Shown here in pieces: positions 1 to 8,094 of a stretch of DNA of 64,000 bases. A model generated the notes under the pieces. The model saw only the letters and a list, made by a program, of their open reading frames with translations, was not told where the DNA came from and did not search any database. Source of the stretch: Rhizobium terrae. GTDB taxonomy: Bacteria; Pseudomonadota; Alphaproteobacteria; Rhizobiales; Rhizobiaceae. How positions within the stretch are numbered: position 1 is the first letter of the stretch; each line of letters opens with the position of its first letter. The position numbers and the translations under genes were made by a program. Location: contig NZ_QJKM01000001.1 in assembly GCF_003425685.1 (NCBI RefSeq), forward strand, positions 488,920 to 552,919, written 5' to 3'.

Positions 1-25
1 TGGAATCGTCGAGCAGGGTGTTCAT
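1..25 (-). CDS. 5' end of an unknown leftward gene (partial)
   Basis: Only the first eight codons lie in the window: an ATG read leftwards from position 25 (MNTLLDDS), with a TGAGG ribosome-binding-like stretch at 34-38, eight bases upstream. The gene is divergent from the M20 hydrolase at 146, and the shared region holds two perfect palindromes. A local transcription regulator, for example GntR type, would fit that arrangement, but this is inference from context only. The reading is too short to exclude chance. Confidence 0.35.
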
Positions 26-91
26 TCGTTTGACCTCAGGCGGCCGCGAGGCGATTTGCCTAATCACTAGCCACAAATTTCTGTTGCCGAA

Positions 92-123
92 AGAAGAATC
101 TTCTCTTAAATTGGTACCAATTT
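92..123. promoter_or_regulatory. Two adjacent palindromes, likely operator
   Basis: AAATTGGTACCAATTT at 108-123 is a perfect 16-base palindrome. AGAAGAATCTTCT at 92-104 is a second perfect palindrome around one central base. They lie between the divergent gene at the left edge and the hydrolase start at 146. The core TTGGTACCAA resembles the GT...AC half-site pattern of GntR/FadR-type regulators. The symmetry is seen directly; the regulator assignment is inference. Confidence 0.55.
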
Positions 124-145
124 TGGATGAAATCTGTAGGCACGC

Positions 146-1570
146 ATGAAAAATTTCGATGGCGTTTGGGAGATCGTTGACGGCAAGGCACCCCGGTTTG
201 CCGAGCTCAGCGACTACGTCTGGGAAGTTCCGGAAACCAATTACGAAGAGTATCGCTCCTCCGCGGCGCACGCAGAACTGCTGGAAGCCGAAGGCTTCCA
301 AGTCGCGCGCAATGTCGCGGGCATCCCGACGGCAGTGATGGGCGAAGCCGGCGAAGACGGTCCGGTTATCGCTATTCTCGGTGAGTACGATGCCTTGCCC
401 GGTCTCAGCCAGGTGGCGGGACTTGCCGAGGAAAAGCCTATTGTGGAGGGCGGCCATGGCCATGGCTGTGGGCATAATCTTCTCGGCTCCGGCTCGATGC
501 TGGCCGCTGCCGCCGTCAAGGACTACCTCAAGGCCCACAATCTTCCCGGCCGCATTCGCTACTATGGCTGCCCGGCTGAAGAAGGCGGCTCGTCGAAGGG
601 TTTCATGGTGCGCGCCGGCGTCTTTGACGATGTCGACATTGCCATTTCCTGGCACCCGGCGGCTTTCATCGGTGTCAACAACCCGATCTCGCTTGCCTGC
701 AACGAGCTCAACTTCCACTTCTCAGGTCGTGCATCCCATGCCGCCGCCTCGCCTCATCTTGGACGCAGTGCGCTCGATGCGGTCGAGCTGATGAATGTCG
801 GCGTTAACTATCTGCGCGAGCATATGCCGTCCACAGCGCGCATCCACTACGCCATCATCGATACGGGCGGCCATGCACCGAACGTCGTGCAGGCCAAGGC
901 CTCGGTACGTTATCTAATCCGGTCGCGGACGCTTCCCGAACTTCTGGAGCTCGTTGCCCGGGTGAAGGATGTCGCGGCCGGTGCGGCCCTGATGACCGGC
1001 ACGTCGGTGCGCAGCCAGGTCGTCAGCGGCGACGCGAACCTCATCGGAAACACGCCGCTCGAAACGCTGATGCACAATCACATCGAGCGTGTCGGCCTGC
1101 CGCCCTTCGATGAAGCCGACAAAGCGACCGCCGCAAAATTCCAGGAAACCTTCAGCCAGGAGGATATCGCCACCTCCTTCGGCCGGTTCGGGTTGAAGGT
1201 ACGCAAGGGCGTTTCCCTCTGCGACGTGATCTTCCCGCCGGAAAGCGGCGACGGCACGCTGGTCGGCTCCACAGATGTGGGCTCGGTCAGCTGGGTCGTG
1301 CCGACGGTGCAGATGCGGGGTGCGACCTATGCGATCGGCACTCCGGGGCATTCCTGGCAGCTCGTCGCCCAGGGCAAGCTGCCTGCCGCGCACAAGGGCA
1401 TGACCCATGCGGCCAAGGTGATGGCATCCACCGCCATCGACCTTTTCCTGAAGCCGCAGCTCATCGCAGAAGCGAAAGCCGATTTTGCGGCACGGCTCGA
1501 AGGCACTCCGTTCATCAACCCGATCCCGGACGACGTCCAGCCTGACATTCGGGAGAAGCGGGATGTCTGA
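146..1570 (+). CDS. M20-family amidohydrolase, AbgB-like
   Basis: 474 residues, close to the usual length of p-aminobenzoyl-glutamate hydrolase subunit B (AbgB) and related M20D amidohydrolases. Visible motifs are GEYDALPG (79-86), the metal-binding HGHGCGHN (104-111), PAEEGG (143-148) and a WHPA motif near 169. The lid domain lies roughly at 190-310. The family removes acyl or aminoacyl groups from amides and peptides in the cytoplasm using a di-metal centre. It is first in an operon that overlaps an M28 peptidase and continues into an amino-acid ABC importer, so the product is probably an imported amino-acid conjugate being hydrolysed. Whether the substrate is aminobenzoyl-glutamate itself cannot be told from sequence. 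The ATG at 146 has only a weak AGG upstream. Confidence 0.85.
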   Translation: MKNFDGVWEIVDGKAPRFAELSDYVWEVPETNYEEYRSSAAHAELLEAEGFQVARNVAGIPTAVMGEAGEDGPVIAILGEYDALPGLSQVAGLAEEKPIVEGGHGHGCGHNLLGSGSMLAAAAVKDYLKAHNLPGRIRYYGCPAEEGGSSKGFMVRAGVFDDVDIAISWHPAAFIGVNNPISLACNELNFHFSGRASHAAASPHLGRSALDAVELMNVGVNYLREHMPSTARIHYAIIDTGGHAPNVVQAKASVRYLIRSRTLPELLELVARVKDVAAGAALMTGTSVRSQVVSGDANLIGNTPLETLMHNHIERVGLPPFDEADKATAAKFQETFSQEDIATSFGRFGLKVRKGVSLCDVIFPPESGDGTLVGSTDVGSVSWVVPTVQMRGATYAIGTPGHSWQLVAQGKLPAAHKGMTHAAKVMASTAIDLFLKPQLIAEAKADFAARLEGTPFINPIPDDVQPDIREKRDV

Positions 1571-3245
1571 TGCGCCGCGCCGGCCCGACCGCCAGATCCT
1601 GATGGATCACATCCGCGAGTTCGCCAAGCGGGTAAAGCTTTCGGGCACGGCGGAGGAGCTGGAAAGCTTTCGATATCTGGAACGGCAGATGGCCTCCTAT
1701 GGCTATCGCACAGAGCTACTCTTTCACGATGCCTATATCAGCCTGCCAGGCAAAGCGGCGGTCGAGGTCGATGGCTGCGCGATCCGCTGCATCACGCATT
1801 CCATGTCGGTCCCGACGCCTGCCGAAGGCATATCGGCAAAGATCATCCACGTCGGGGAAGGCACAGAGGCAGATTTCGAGGACGTCGATGTCCGGGGCCA
1901 TATCGTGCTTGTCGATGGCATAGCGACTGAGGACGTCGCCGCACTTGCAAGTACCCATGGCGCGATCGGACAGCTGCATATCAGCCCGAACGAACATCTC
2001 TACGAAATGTGCGTCTCGCCGGTCTGGGGCAGTCCATCCCAGCATACACGCACGCAACTGCCGACGACGGCCATCTGCACGATCTCCCGGGATGACGGCG
2101 AACAGCTCCGGCAGGCATGCCGGGCCGGCAAGGCGCCTGTTGCCCGCCTGACGACGGAGGTCGATACGGGCTGGCGCAAAACGCCTATTCTGGTCGCGGA
2201 GCTTTTCCCGGCGGGTCGCCCGGATGCGCCCTTCGTGCTCTTTTCCGGCCATCACGATACATGGCACTACGGTGTTATGGACAATGGCGGGGCCAACGCC
2301 ACCATGCTGGAAGCGGCCCGTCTCCTGGCGGAGAGGCGCGACGAGTGGCGACGCGGCCTGCGTATCTGCTTCTGGTCCGGACACTCCCACGGCCGCTATT
2401 CCGGCTCCGCCTGGTATGCGGAAGAATATTGGGATGAACTGGAACAGCGCTGCGTCGCGCATGTGAATGTCGATTCCACCGGCGGCGCGGGCGCAGATGT
2501 CCTGACCAACTCGGCCGTCATCGACGAATTGAAGGCGGTCGCAGCACGGGCGGTCGAGGCCGTGGCCGGCCAGATACACCGGGGCCGGCGGCATGGACGC
2601 GCTGCCGACCAGTCCTTCTGGGGCATCGGCATTCCCTCGATGTTCGGAAGCCTCAGCCATCAGCCACCAGGACCGGTGAAGATGCTGACAGCGCTCGGCT
2701 GGTGGTGGCACACGCCGCACGACACGGAAGAGCACATCGACCCGGCCAATCTTCAGCGCGACACCGAGATCATCTTGCGCGTTCTTGAGGAGCTTCTTTC
2801 TTCCACGGTCCTGCCGCTCGATTACACCGCCTATGCAGCATCCCTCAGAAGTGAACTCCTTGACCTGAATTCCAGTCTCACGGGTCGGATGGATATGAAT
2901 GCGGTAATCTCGGCAGTGGAAGAACTGCGCCGACGTGCCGAGACGATCACCAACATCGCGTCGAAGGAAACGGATCGGACTCAAGCCGAGATCATCAACG
3001 ACCGCCTGCGGCAGACGTCGCGGCTTCTCGTACCGCTGAACTACACATTCGGTGACCGTTTCCACCCCGATAGTGCCCTTCCGCATCCGGCCTGGCCATC
3101 GCTCGCAGGGCTTCGCGAGCTGGCCGCCCTACCGGAAGGACATGCCGACACTCCGTTCTTCGCGGTCCATGCGCGCCGGACGCGCAACCGCCTTCTCTCC
3201 GTTCTGAGGCAAGCCTGCGCGGTTCTTGCCTTGGAAGGACCATGA
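1563..3245 (+). CDS. M28-family peptidase-like protein
   Basis: 560 residues from the ATG at 1563, which overlaps the stop of the hydrolase gene by 8 bases and has GGAG at 1552-1555. The frame is open upstream to 1485, but the overlap and ribosome site favour 1563. M28 features are a PA-like insert in the first half, then GHHDTW (229-234), DNGGANA (240-246), VDSTGG and HTPHDT (about 403-408), which carry most of the expected zinc ligands. The usual EE pair before GLxGS is not present: the equivalent stretch reads WSGHSHGRYSGS (about 271-282). It may be a divergent peptidase or have altered chemistry. No signal peptide is visible, so it is probably cytoplasmic and acts with the M20 enzyme. Confidence 0.75.
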   Translation: MSDAPRRPDRQILMDHIREFAKRVKLSGTAEELESFRYLERQMASYGYRTELLFHDAYISLPGKAAVEVDGCAIRCITHSMSVPTPAEGISAKIIHVGEGTEADFEDVDVRGHIVLVDGIATEDVAALASTHGAIGQLHISPNEHLYEMCVSPVWGSPSQHTRTQLPTTAICTISRDDGEQLRQACRAGKAPVARLTTEVDTGWRKTPILVAELFPAGRPDAPFVLFSGHHDTWHYGVMDNGGANATMLEAARLLAERRDEWRRGLRICFWSGHSHGRYSGSAWYAEEYWDELEQRCVAHVNVDSTGGAGADVLTNSAVIDELKAVAARAVEAVAGQIHRGRRHGRAADQSFWGIGIPSMFGSLSHQPPGPVKMLTALGWWWHTPHDTEEHIDPANLQRDTEIILRVLEELLSSTVLPLDYTAYAASLRSELLDLNSSLTGRMDMNAVISAVEELRRRAETITNIASKETDRTQAEIINDRLRQTSRLLVPLNYTFGDRFHPDSALPHPAWPSLAGLRELAALPEGHADTPFFAVHARRTRNRLLSVLRQACAVLALEGP

Positions 3246-3291
3246 CATTCAAGCCTCGCCTCAACACAACGATCGATAAGGGAACAACGAC

Positions 3292-4137
3292 ATGAAAACC
3301 GGGAAATTCTGGGCGGTAGCACTGGCCGCCACACTCTCCGTCATGCTGCCGGGCGCGGAAGCCAAGGACTGGACCCATGTGAAGGTCGGCATCGAAGGCG
3401 CTTTCCCGCCGTGGAACGCGCTCGATTCCAAGGGCAAACTGACCGGCCTCGACATCGACCTCATCAACGACCTGTGCCGGCGCGCCAAGGTCGAGTGCGA
3501 GCTGATCGCCGGTGAGTGGAGCGCCATGATCCCCAGCGTGAATGCCGGCAAGTTCGACCTCATCATGACACTCGGAATCAATGAGAAACGCAAGGAAGTC
3601 GTCGATTTCACGGTGCCCTACGCCAGCGGCGTCGCGACCTTCATCACGCTCAAGGACGGCCCGGTGAGCAACCTGCCGATGACCGGCGAGCGGCTGAACC
3701 TCAACGACAGGGAAAAAGCCGATCCGGTCATGAAGACGATCGGCGGGATGCTCGCCGGCAAGACGATCGGCGTCGTGCAATCGACCAGCCAGGAGCAACT
3801 GATCAACGCCTATTTCGGCAAGGACGTGACTGTTCGCACCTACAAGAATTCGGGCGAGCGCGATCTCGACCTCAAGGCCGGTCGCATCGATGCCGGCTTC
3901 GACAGCGGCGTCTACGGGACCACCGCGCTTGCCAAGCCGGGGAACGAAGATCTGATGATGGTCGGCCCGCTGATGAAGGGCGCCATGCTGGCGACAGAAG
4001 TCGCCATGGGCATGCGCAAGGGCGAGGCCGATCTGAAGGAAAAATTCGACGCGGCCATCAAGTCGGCGGCTGCGGACGGCGTGATCAAAAAGCTCTCCGA
4101 AAAGTGGAGCAAGCTCGACCTGACGCCATCATTCTGA
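3292..4137 (+). CDS. Polar amino-acid ABC substrate-binding protein (first of two)
   Basis: 281 residues, family 3 solute-binding protein. An N-terminal Sec signal peptide is visible (MKTGKFW followed by a hydrophobic stretch, cleavage probably after AEA at about 24). The mature part begins with the family pattern V-G-I-E-G-A-F-P-P-W-N and has the typical DLIMTLGINEKRKEVVDFT block. It should bind an amino acid or small derivative in the periplasm and deliver it to the permeases encoded at 4235 and 4954. It is one of two family-3 binding proteins bracketing the same transporter, the other at 6501. A strong hairpin follows the gene at 4153-4185. Confidence 0.9.
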   Translation: MKTGKFWAVALAATLSVMLPGAEAKDWTHVKVGIEGAFPPWNALDSKGKLTGLDIDLINDLCRRAKVECELIAGEWSAMIPSVNAGKFDLIMTLGINEKRKEVVDFTVPYASGVATFITLKDGPVSNLPMTGERLNLNDREKADPVMKTIGGMLAGKTIGVVQSTSQEQLINAYFGKDVTVRTYKNSGERDLDLKAGRIDAGFDSGVYGTTALAKPGNEDLMMVGPLMKGAMLATEVAMGMRKGEADLKEKFDAAIKSAAADGVIKKLSEKWSKLDLTPSF

Positions 4138-4152
4138 TCCGGCAGCGGACCC

Positions 4153-4185
4153 GGCGCGAGGCGCAAAGAAATGCGTCCTCGTGCC
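4153..4185 (+). promoter_or_regulatory. Intercistronic hairpin after the SBP gene
   Basis: The sequence from GGCGCGAGGCGCA through a short AAGAAA loop to TGCGTCCTCGTGCC forms about a 13-base-pair stem with one G-U pair and one bulged T. It lies between the SBP stop (4137) and the first permease start (4235). Stem-loops in this position commonly protect the binding-protein mRNA from 3' decay or partly terminate, giving more binding protein than permease. That role is inferred; the pairing is seen in the sequence. Confidence 0.5.
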
Positions 4186-4234
4186 GAACCGCCCGGGTTC
4201 GATCCGGACAAACCTCCATGTGGATGAGGTTTTC

Positions 4235-4954
4235 ATGAATCAGCCGACAATACTGGATCTAATCGGAACCGGCCCCAACGGCTGGGGCATGGCACTTGCC
4301 GCGGCCACCGTCATGACCATCCTGATCGCCGTCGCCGGCTTCGCGATCGGTGCGGTAATCGGCGTCTTCGGCGCCTGGGCGAAAGTCTCGGGCGGTCCGG
4401 TGACGCGCGGGATCGCGGGTTTCTATACCACCGTTCTGCGCGGCATTCCCGATCTTCTGGTCATCTATCTCTTCTATTTCGGGGGCAGCGCTGCCGTGAC
4501 TGCGATCGGCAGGCTGTTCGGCGCGGAAGGCTTCATCGGCTTTCCGGGCTTCCTCGCCGGTGCGCTCGCTGTCGGCATCACCTCCGGCGCCCAGCAGACG
4601 GAGGTCTTTCGCGGCGCCTTCAAGGCCGTTCATCCCGGCGAGCTGGAAGCGGCGACTGCCTGCGGGATGTCCCGCTCCCTGCGGTTTCGCAGGATCCTGG
4701 CGCCGCTGACGCTTCGCCACGCAATTCCCGGCATGGGCAATGTCTGGCAGGTCGTACTGAAGGAATCCGCGCTGGTCTCGGTAACCGGAGTCGTTGAACT
4801 CCTTCGGCAGTCGCAGATCGGCGCCGGCTCGACCGGTCTTCCCTTCGACTTCTACGTCATCGCCGCAGCCATCTATCTGGCCATCTCGACCGTCTCCGGC
4901 GGCCTGCTGCAGCTCGGTGAAAAGCGCTTCACGCGCGGCGTCAGGAGGGGTTGA
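4235..4954 (+). CDS. Amino-acid ABC transporter permease 1 (HisQ/HisM type)
   Basis: 239 residues from the ATG at 4235, preceded by GGATGAGG. The frame is open to 4181, but those extra codons lack a ribosome site and homologous character. It has about five hydrophobic membrane segments and the cytoplasmic coupling loop EAATACGMSRSLRFRRI (EAA motif) that contacts the ATPase. It forms the inner-membrane channel together with the next gene. Its stop overlaps the next ATG by one base, so the two subunits are probably translationally coupled. Confidence 0.9.
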   Translation: MNQPTILDLIGTGPNGWGMALAAATVMTILIAVAGFAIGAVIGVFGAWAKVSGGPVTRGIAGFYTTVLRGIPDLLVIYLFYFGGSAAVTAIGRLFGAEGFIGFPGFLAGALAVGITSGAQQTEVFRGAFKAVHPGELEAATACGMSRSLRFRRILAPLTLRHAIPGMGNVWQVVLKESALVSVTGVVELLRQSQIGAGSTGLPFDFYVIAAAIYLAISTVSGGLLQLGEKRFTRGVRRG

Positions 4955-5676
4955 TGGATCTGCCGTTTCTCTACGAGACTTTCCTCAGCCTCGTTGCCGC
5001 CGTGCCGCTGACGCTGCAGCTTGCCGCAAGCGCCATCGTGCTCGGTGCCTTCCTCGCCCTTGGTCTGGCGCTCTGCCGGCTATCCGGCATCCTGCCGCTC
5101 GACTGGTTCGCGAGGACTTATATCTTCGTCTTCCGCGGCACGCCGCTGCTCGTGCAGATCTTCCTGATCTACTACGGTCTCGGCCAATTCCGCGAAGTCC
5201 GCCAGAGCATGTTCTGGGTCGTGCTGCGCGATCCCTACTGGTGCGCGGTCATCGCGCTGATGCTGAACACCGCCGCCTATTCCGCGGAGATCATTCGCGG
5301 CGGGCTGCTTTCCGTTCCGTTCGGGCAGATAGAGGCGGCACGTGCCTGCGGCATGTCGCGCCTCATGACCTTCCGGCGCATCACCTTGCCGCTTGCGATC
5401 CGCCAGGCCCTGCCCGGTTATTCCAATGAGATGATCTCGATGGTGAAGGCCACCTCGCTTGCCTCGATCATCACCATCATGGAGGTGACCGGTGTCGCGG
5501 CCAAGATCATCTCCGAGACCTACCGCGCCATCGAGGTCTTCGTCGTCGCGGGCGCGATCTATCTCGCCATCAACTTCATCCTCACCCGGCTTGTCGCCCT
5601 GGCCGAATACCAATTGAGCCCGCACCTGCGCCAGCCTGCGGCCTTGCCCAGCACGCCCACGGGAGCCGCAAGATGA
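4954..5676 (+). CDS. Amino-acid ABC transporter permease 2 (HisM type)
   Basis: 240 residues. The ATG at 4954 shares its A with the preceding TGA and is preceded by AGGAGG. There are about five membrane segments and an EAA loop, [17 protein letters not shown], as in the partner permease. The C-terminus ends in a proline- and alanine-rich tail. The stop overlaps the ATPase start by four bases (ATGA). It is the second channel subunit of the importer encoded by 3292-7349. Confidence 0.9.
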   Translation: MDLPFLYETFLSLVAAVPLTLQLAASAIVLGAFLALGLALCRLSGILPLDWFARTYIFVFRGTPLLVQIFLIYYGLGQFREVRQSMFWVVLRDPYWCAVIALMLNTAAYSAEIIRGGLLSVPFGQIEAARACGMSRLMTFRRITLPLAIRQALPGYSNEMISMVKATSLASIITIMEVTGVAAKIISETYRAIEVFVVAGAIYLAINFILTRLVALAEYQLSPHLRQPAALPSTPTGAAR

Positions 5677-6455
5677 CAACTTCGACCAATCCGACCATAA
5701 CCCCCGCCATCAGCGTGCGCGGGTTGCGCAAGAGTTTCGGCCCTGTTGAGGTGTTGAAGGGCATCGACATGGAAGCCCGCGAAGGCGAGGTCGTTTCGAT
5801 CCTCGGCTCCTCGGGCTCCGGCAAATCGACCATGCTCCGCTGCATCAACATGCTGGAAACGCCGGATGCCGGCGACGTGACGGTTGCCGGCGAAACTATC
5901 AGACTGAAGTCCGCAGGTGCCGGCAAAAGCCGTCTCGCAGACCGTAAGCAGGTCGAGCGCATCCGCTCCGAACTCGGCATGGTGTTCCAGAGCTTCAATC
6001 TCTGGTCTCACAAGACAGTGCTCGAAAACGTCATGGAAGCGCCACTGCATGTGCAGAAGCGTTCGCGCGTGGAATGCCTGGAGGAGGCGGAGGCGCTGCT
6101 TGTCAAGGTGGGTATTGCGGACAAGCGCAATCATTATCCCGCGCACCTTTCCGGCGGCCAGCAGCAGCGTGCAGCGATCGCCCGCGCGCTCGCCATGCGA
6201 CCGAAGGTGATGCTGTTCGACGAACCGACCTCGGCGCTTGATCCGGAACTCGTCGGCGAGGTGCTGCGCGTCATGCGGGCGCTTGCCGACGAAGGACGCA
6301 CCATGCTCGTGGTGACCCATGAAATGGGCTTTGCCCGCGACGTGTCGAGCCGGGTCATTTTCCTGCACCAGGGCGCGATCGAAGAGCAGGGCCAACCGCA
6401 GGACATATTTACCAACGCCCAATCCGAGCGTTTTCGCAAGTTCATCAGCGGCTGA
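5673..6455 (+). CDS. Amino-acid ABC transporter ATPase (GlnQ/HisP type)
   Basis: 260 residues, the normal size. Walker A is GSSGSGKST (45-53), the Q-loop is VFQSFNLW, the signature is LSGGQQQR (159-166), Walker B is VMLFDEP (179-185) and the switch histidine is in VVTHEMGFA. The ATPase sits on the cytoplasmic face and powers the two permeases encoded just upstream. The close overlap with the upstream gene supports one transcript. A small AGCGGC/GCCGCT hairpin spans its stop codon at 6447-6462. Confidence 0.93.
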   Translation: MTTSTNPTITPAISVRGLRKSFGPVEVLKGIDMEAREGEVVSILGSSGSGKSTMLRCINMLETPDAGDVTVAGETIRLKSAGAGKSRLADRKQVERIRSELGMVFQSFNLWSHKTVLENVMEAPLHVQKRSRVECLEEAEALLVKVGIADKRNHYPAHLSGGQQQRAAIARALAMRPKVMLFDEPTSALDPELVGEVLRVMRALADEGRTMLVVTHEMGFARDVSSRVIFLHQGAIEEQGQPQDIFTNAQSERFRKFISG

Positions 6456-6500
6456 AGCCGCTCAAACCATCCTGCACAAACAACGAGAGGGAACGAACAA

Positions 6501-7349
6501 ATGAACTTTATAAAGATGGCAATCGCCGCGGCCTTCACGGTCGTGACGTTGACGGCGACCAGCGCCGCAGCACAGGACAAGACGGAAATCGTCATCGCCA
6601 CAGAAGGCGCCTTCCCACCCTATAACCTGACCCGGCCGGACGGCACGCTGGACGGCTATGACATCGAGCTTGGCAAGAACCTCTGCGAGCGCATGAAGAT
6701 GAAGTGCACCTTCGTCGCCCAAGCCTTCGACGGCATCATTCCGGCGCTCAACGCCGGCAAGTTCGACGCGATCATGGCCGGCATGTCAGCCACGGAAAAG
6801 CGTAAGGAAGTCATCGACTTCTCCATATCCTACGGCAGCACCGGCCAGTCCTTCGCGACGCTCAAGGATGGCCCACTGGCCAAGCTGCCCATGAAGGACG
6901 AGCTCTTCTCACTCGCTTCGAACGAAGCCGGCGCGCGCAAGGCCGTCGAAGAGCTGAAGTCGCTCCTGCAGGGCAGGACGATCGGCGTTCAAACCGCCTC
7001 GATCGCGGCCCGCTTCATCGACGAATACCTGAAGGGCGTCGTGCAGGTCCGCGAATACAAGACGACGGAACAGCACGACATGGATCTCGTCGCCGGCCGT
7101 GTCGATCTGGTGATGGCCTCGATGGGGTATCTGATGACCGCGGTGCAAAAGCCGACCAACAGCGACATGGCCATTGTCGGCCCCCGCTTCCAAGGCGGCT
7201 TCCTCGGCGCCGGCAGCTCGGTCGGCCTGCGCAAGACCGACACCGCGCTGAAAACAAAGTTCGACGGGGCGATCGCTGCCGCCAAGGCTGACGGCACGAC
7301 CAAGAAGCTCTCCACGAAATGGTTCGGCTTCGACATGACCCCGCAATAA
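6501..7349 (+). CDS. Polar amino-acid ABC substrate-binding protein (second of two)
   Basis: 282 residues, family 3 binding protein with a Sec signal peptide ending near residue 24 (TSAAAQD). It shares the G-A-F-P-P-Y-N and KRKEVIDFS blocks with the binding protein at 3292 but is clearly diverged. A GAGAGGGA ribosome site precedes the ATG. It is the last gene of the importer operon and is followed by a good intrinsic terminator. Two receptors for one ABC channel would widen the substrate range; both may instead be paralogues with different affinities. Confidence 0.9.
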   Translation: MNFIKMAIAAAFTVVTLTATSAAAQDKTEIVIATEGAFPPYNLTRPDGTLDGYDIELGKNLCERMKMKCTFVAQAFDGIIPALNAGKFDAIMAGMSATEKRKEVIDFSISYGSTGQSFATLKDGPLAKLPMKDELFSLASNEAGARKAVEELKSLLQGRTIGVQTASIAARFIDEYLKGVVQVREYKTTEQHDMDLVAGRVDLVMASMGYLMTAVQKPTNSDMAIVGPRFQGGFLGAGSSVGLRKTDTALKTKFDGAIAAAKADGTTKKLSTKWFGFDMTPQ

Positions 7350-7374
7350 TCGGTCGAATATCTCGACAATGAGA

Positions 7375-7410
7375 AGGCCGCGGCATCAAATTGCCGTGGC
7401 CTTTTTGTTT
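7375..7410 (+). terminator. Intrinsic terminator of the importer operon
   Basis: AGGCCGCGGCA (7375-7385) pairs with TGCCGTGGCCT (7392-7402) with one wobble, followed by TTTTG-TTT. It lies 25 bases after the second SBP gene stop and is oriented rightwards. Confidence 0.85.
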
Positions 7411-7434
7411 GAGTGGACCTTCCCACTCACGCGA

Positions 7435-7520
7435 CGTCATCCTCGCCCTTGTGGCGAGGATCTAAGCCGCTTCAACATATTCCACGTGGATAGGTGCTTG
7501 GGTCAAGCCCGAGCACGACG
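7435..7520. repeat. RIME-like intergenic palindromic repeat (degenerate)
   Basis: The element starts CGTCATCCTCGCC and ends CCCGAGCACGACG, so the ends are roughly inverted copies. Inside are two hairpins: CCTCGCC/GGCGAGG (7441-7459) and GTGCTTGGG/CCCGAGCAC (7494-7516, one G-U). This layout, a pair of cloverleaf-like hairpins with CGTCATCCTCG termini between genes, matches the abundant intergenic repeats I know from Rhizobium and Agrobacterium genomes. This copy has drifted. It lies between the rightward importer operon and the leftward Lrp gene. Confidence 0.55.
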
Positions 7521-7540
7521 GAGATCGTATTGGCGCTCTC

Positions 7541-7978
7541 CTACAACCGAGCCTTCGTGCTGCGCGGCGTCGCGAGCACCAAATTCGTCTCGGTCGCCGT
7601 GATCCCCGGCACCAGCCGCACCCGCCGCAACACGTTGTCGAACTCGGCAAGCGTCGTCGTGCCCAGTTCGGCGATCAAGTCCCAGCGCCCATTCGTGGTG
7701 TGGATTTCCGAGATTTCCGGAAATCCGCCGAGCGCCTTGATGACCCGGTCTGCCGCTCTCCCCTCGATCTCCACCATCATGATGCCGCGCACGGGCAACT
7801 CGACGGCATCGGCTCTCAGGATGACGGTATAGCCGAGAATGCTGCCGTCCTTTTCGAGCTTTTCCATGCGCGAACGCACCGTGGCACGCGACGACCCCAA
7901 GTCCGCAGCAAGGTCGGAAATACTGCGCCGGGCGTTGTGTCGCAAAAGCGTCACGAGTTTGCTGTCAAAATCGTCCAT
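7541..7978 (-). CDS. Lrp/AsnC-family transcriptional regulator
   Basis: 145 residues from the ATG at 7978 (MDDFDSKLV); a TTG at 7996 in the same frame would add six residues. The N-terminal winged helix-turn-helix is visible (SISDLAADLGSSRATVRSRMEKLEKDG), followed by a RAM-type ligand-binding half with an HTTNGRWDLIAELGT stretch. The family binds amino acids and forms multimers that wrap DNA. It is divergent from the arginase-ornithine cyclodeaminase pair, with TTGGC/GCCAA palindromes between, so it most likely senses arginine or ornithine and controls those genes. The effector is inferred. Confidence 0.9.
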   Translation of the reverse strand: MDDFDSKLVTLLRHNARRSISDLAADLGSSRATVRSRMEKLEKDGSILGYTVILRADAVELPVRGIMMVEIEGRAADRVIKALGGFPEISEIHTTNGRWDLIAELGTTTLAEFDNVLRRVRLVPGITATETNLVLATPRSTKARL

Positions 7979-7985
7979 GCTCGAA

Positions 7986-8052
7986 TTGGCCGCCAATCAT
8001 GCCATTTTGATAAGCCAATTTAGGTAATTTGGCAAATTGGATTGTTCAATCC
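7986..8052. promoter_or_regulatory. Probable Lrp operator cluster
   Basis: Three palindromes lie in the Lrp-arginase intergenic region: TTGGCCGCCAA (7986-7996, perfect around one base), GCCAATTTAGGTAATTTGGC (8014-8033, near-perfect) and GGATTGTTCAATCC (8039-8052, perfect arms). The first two share TTGGC/GCCAA ends about 28 bases apart. Repeated phased sites are typical of Lrp-family binding. The assignment to the adjacent regulator is inference. Confidence 0.6.
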
Positions 8053-8094
8053 GCCAGCCTCTCGTGGTCCACTCATCGTAACGGAGATAAAGAC

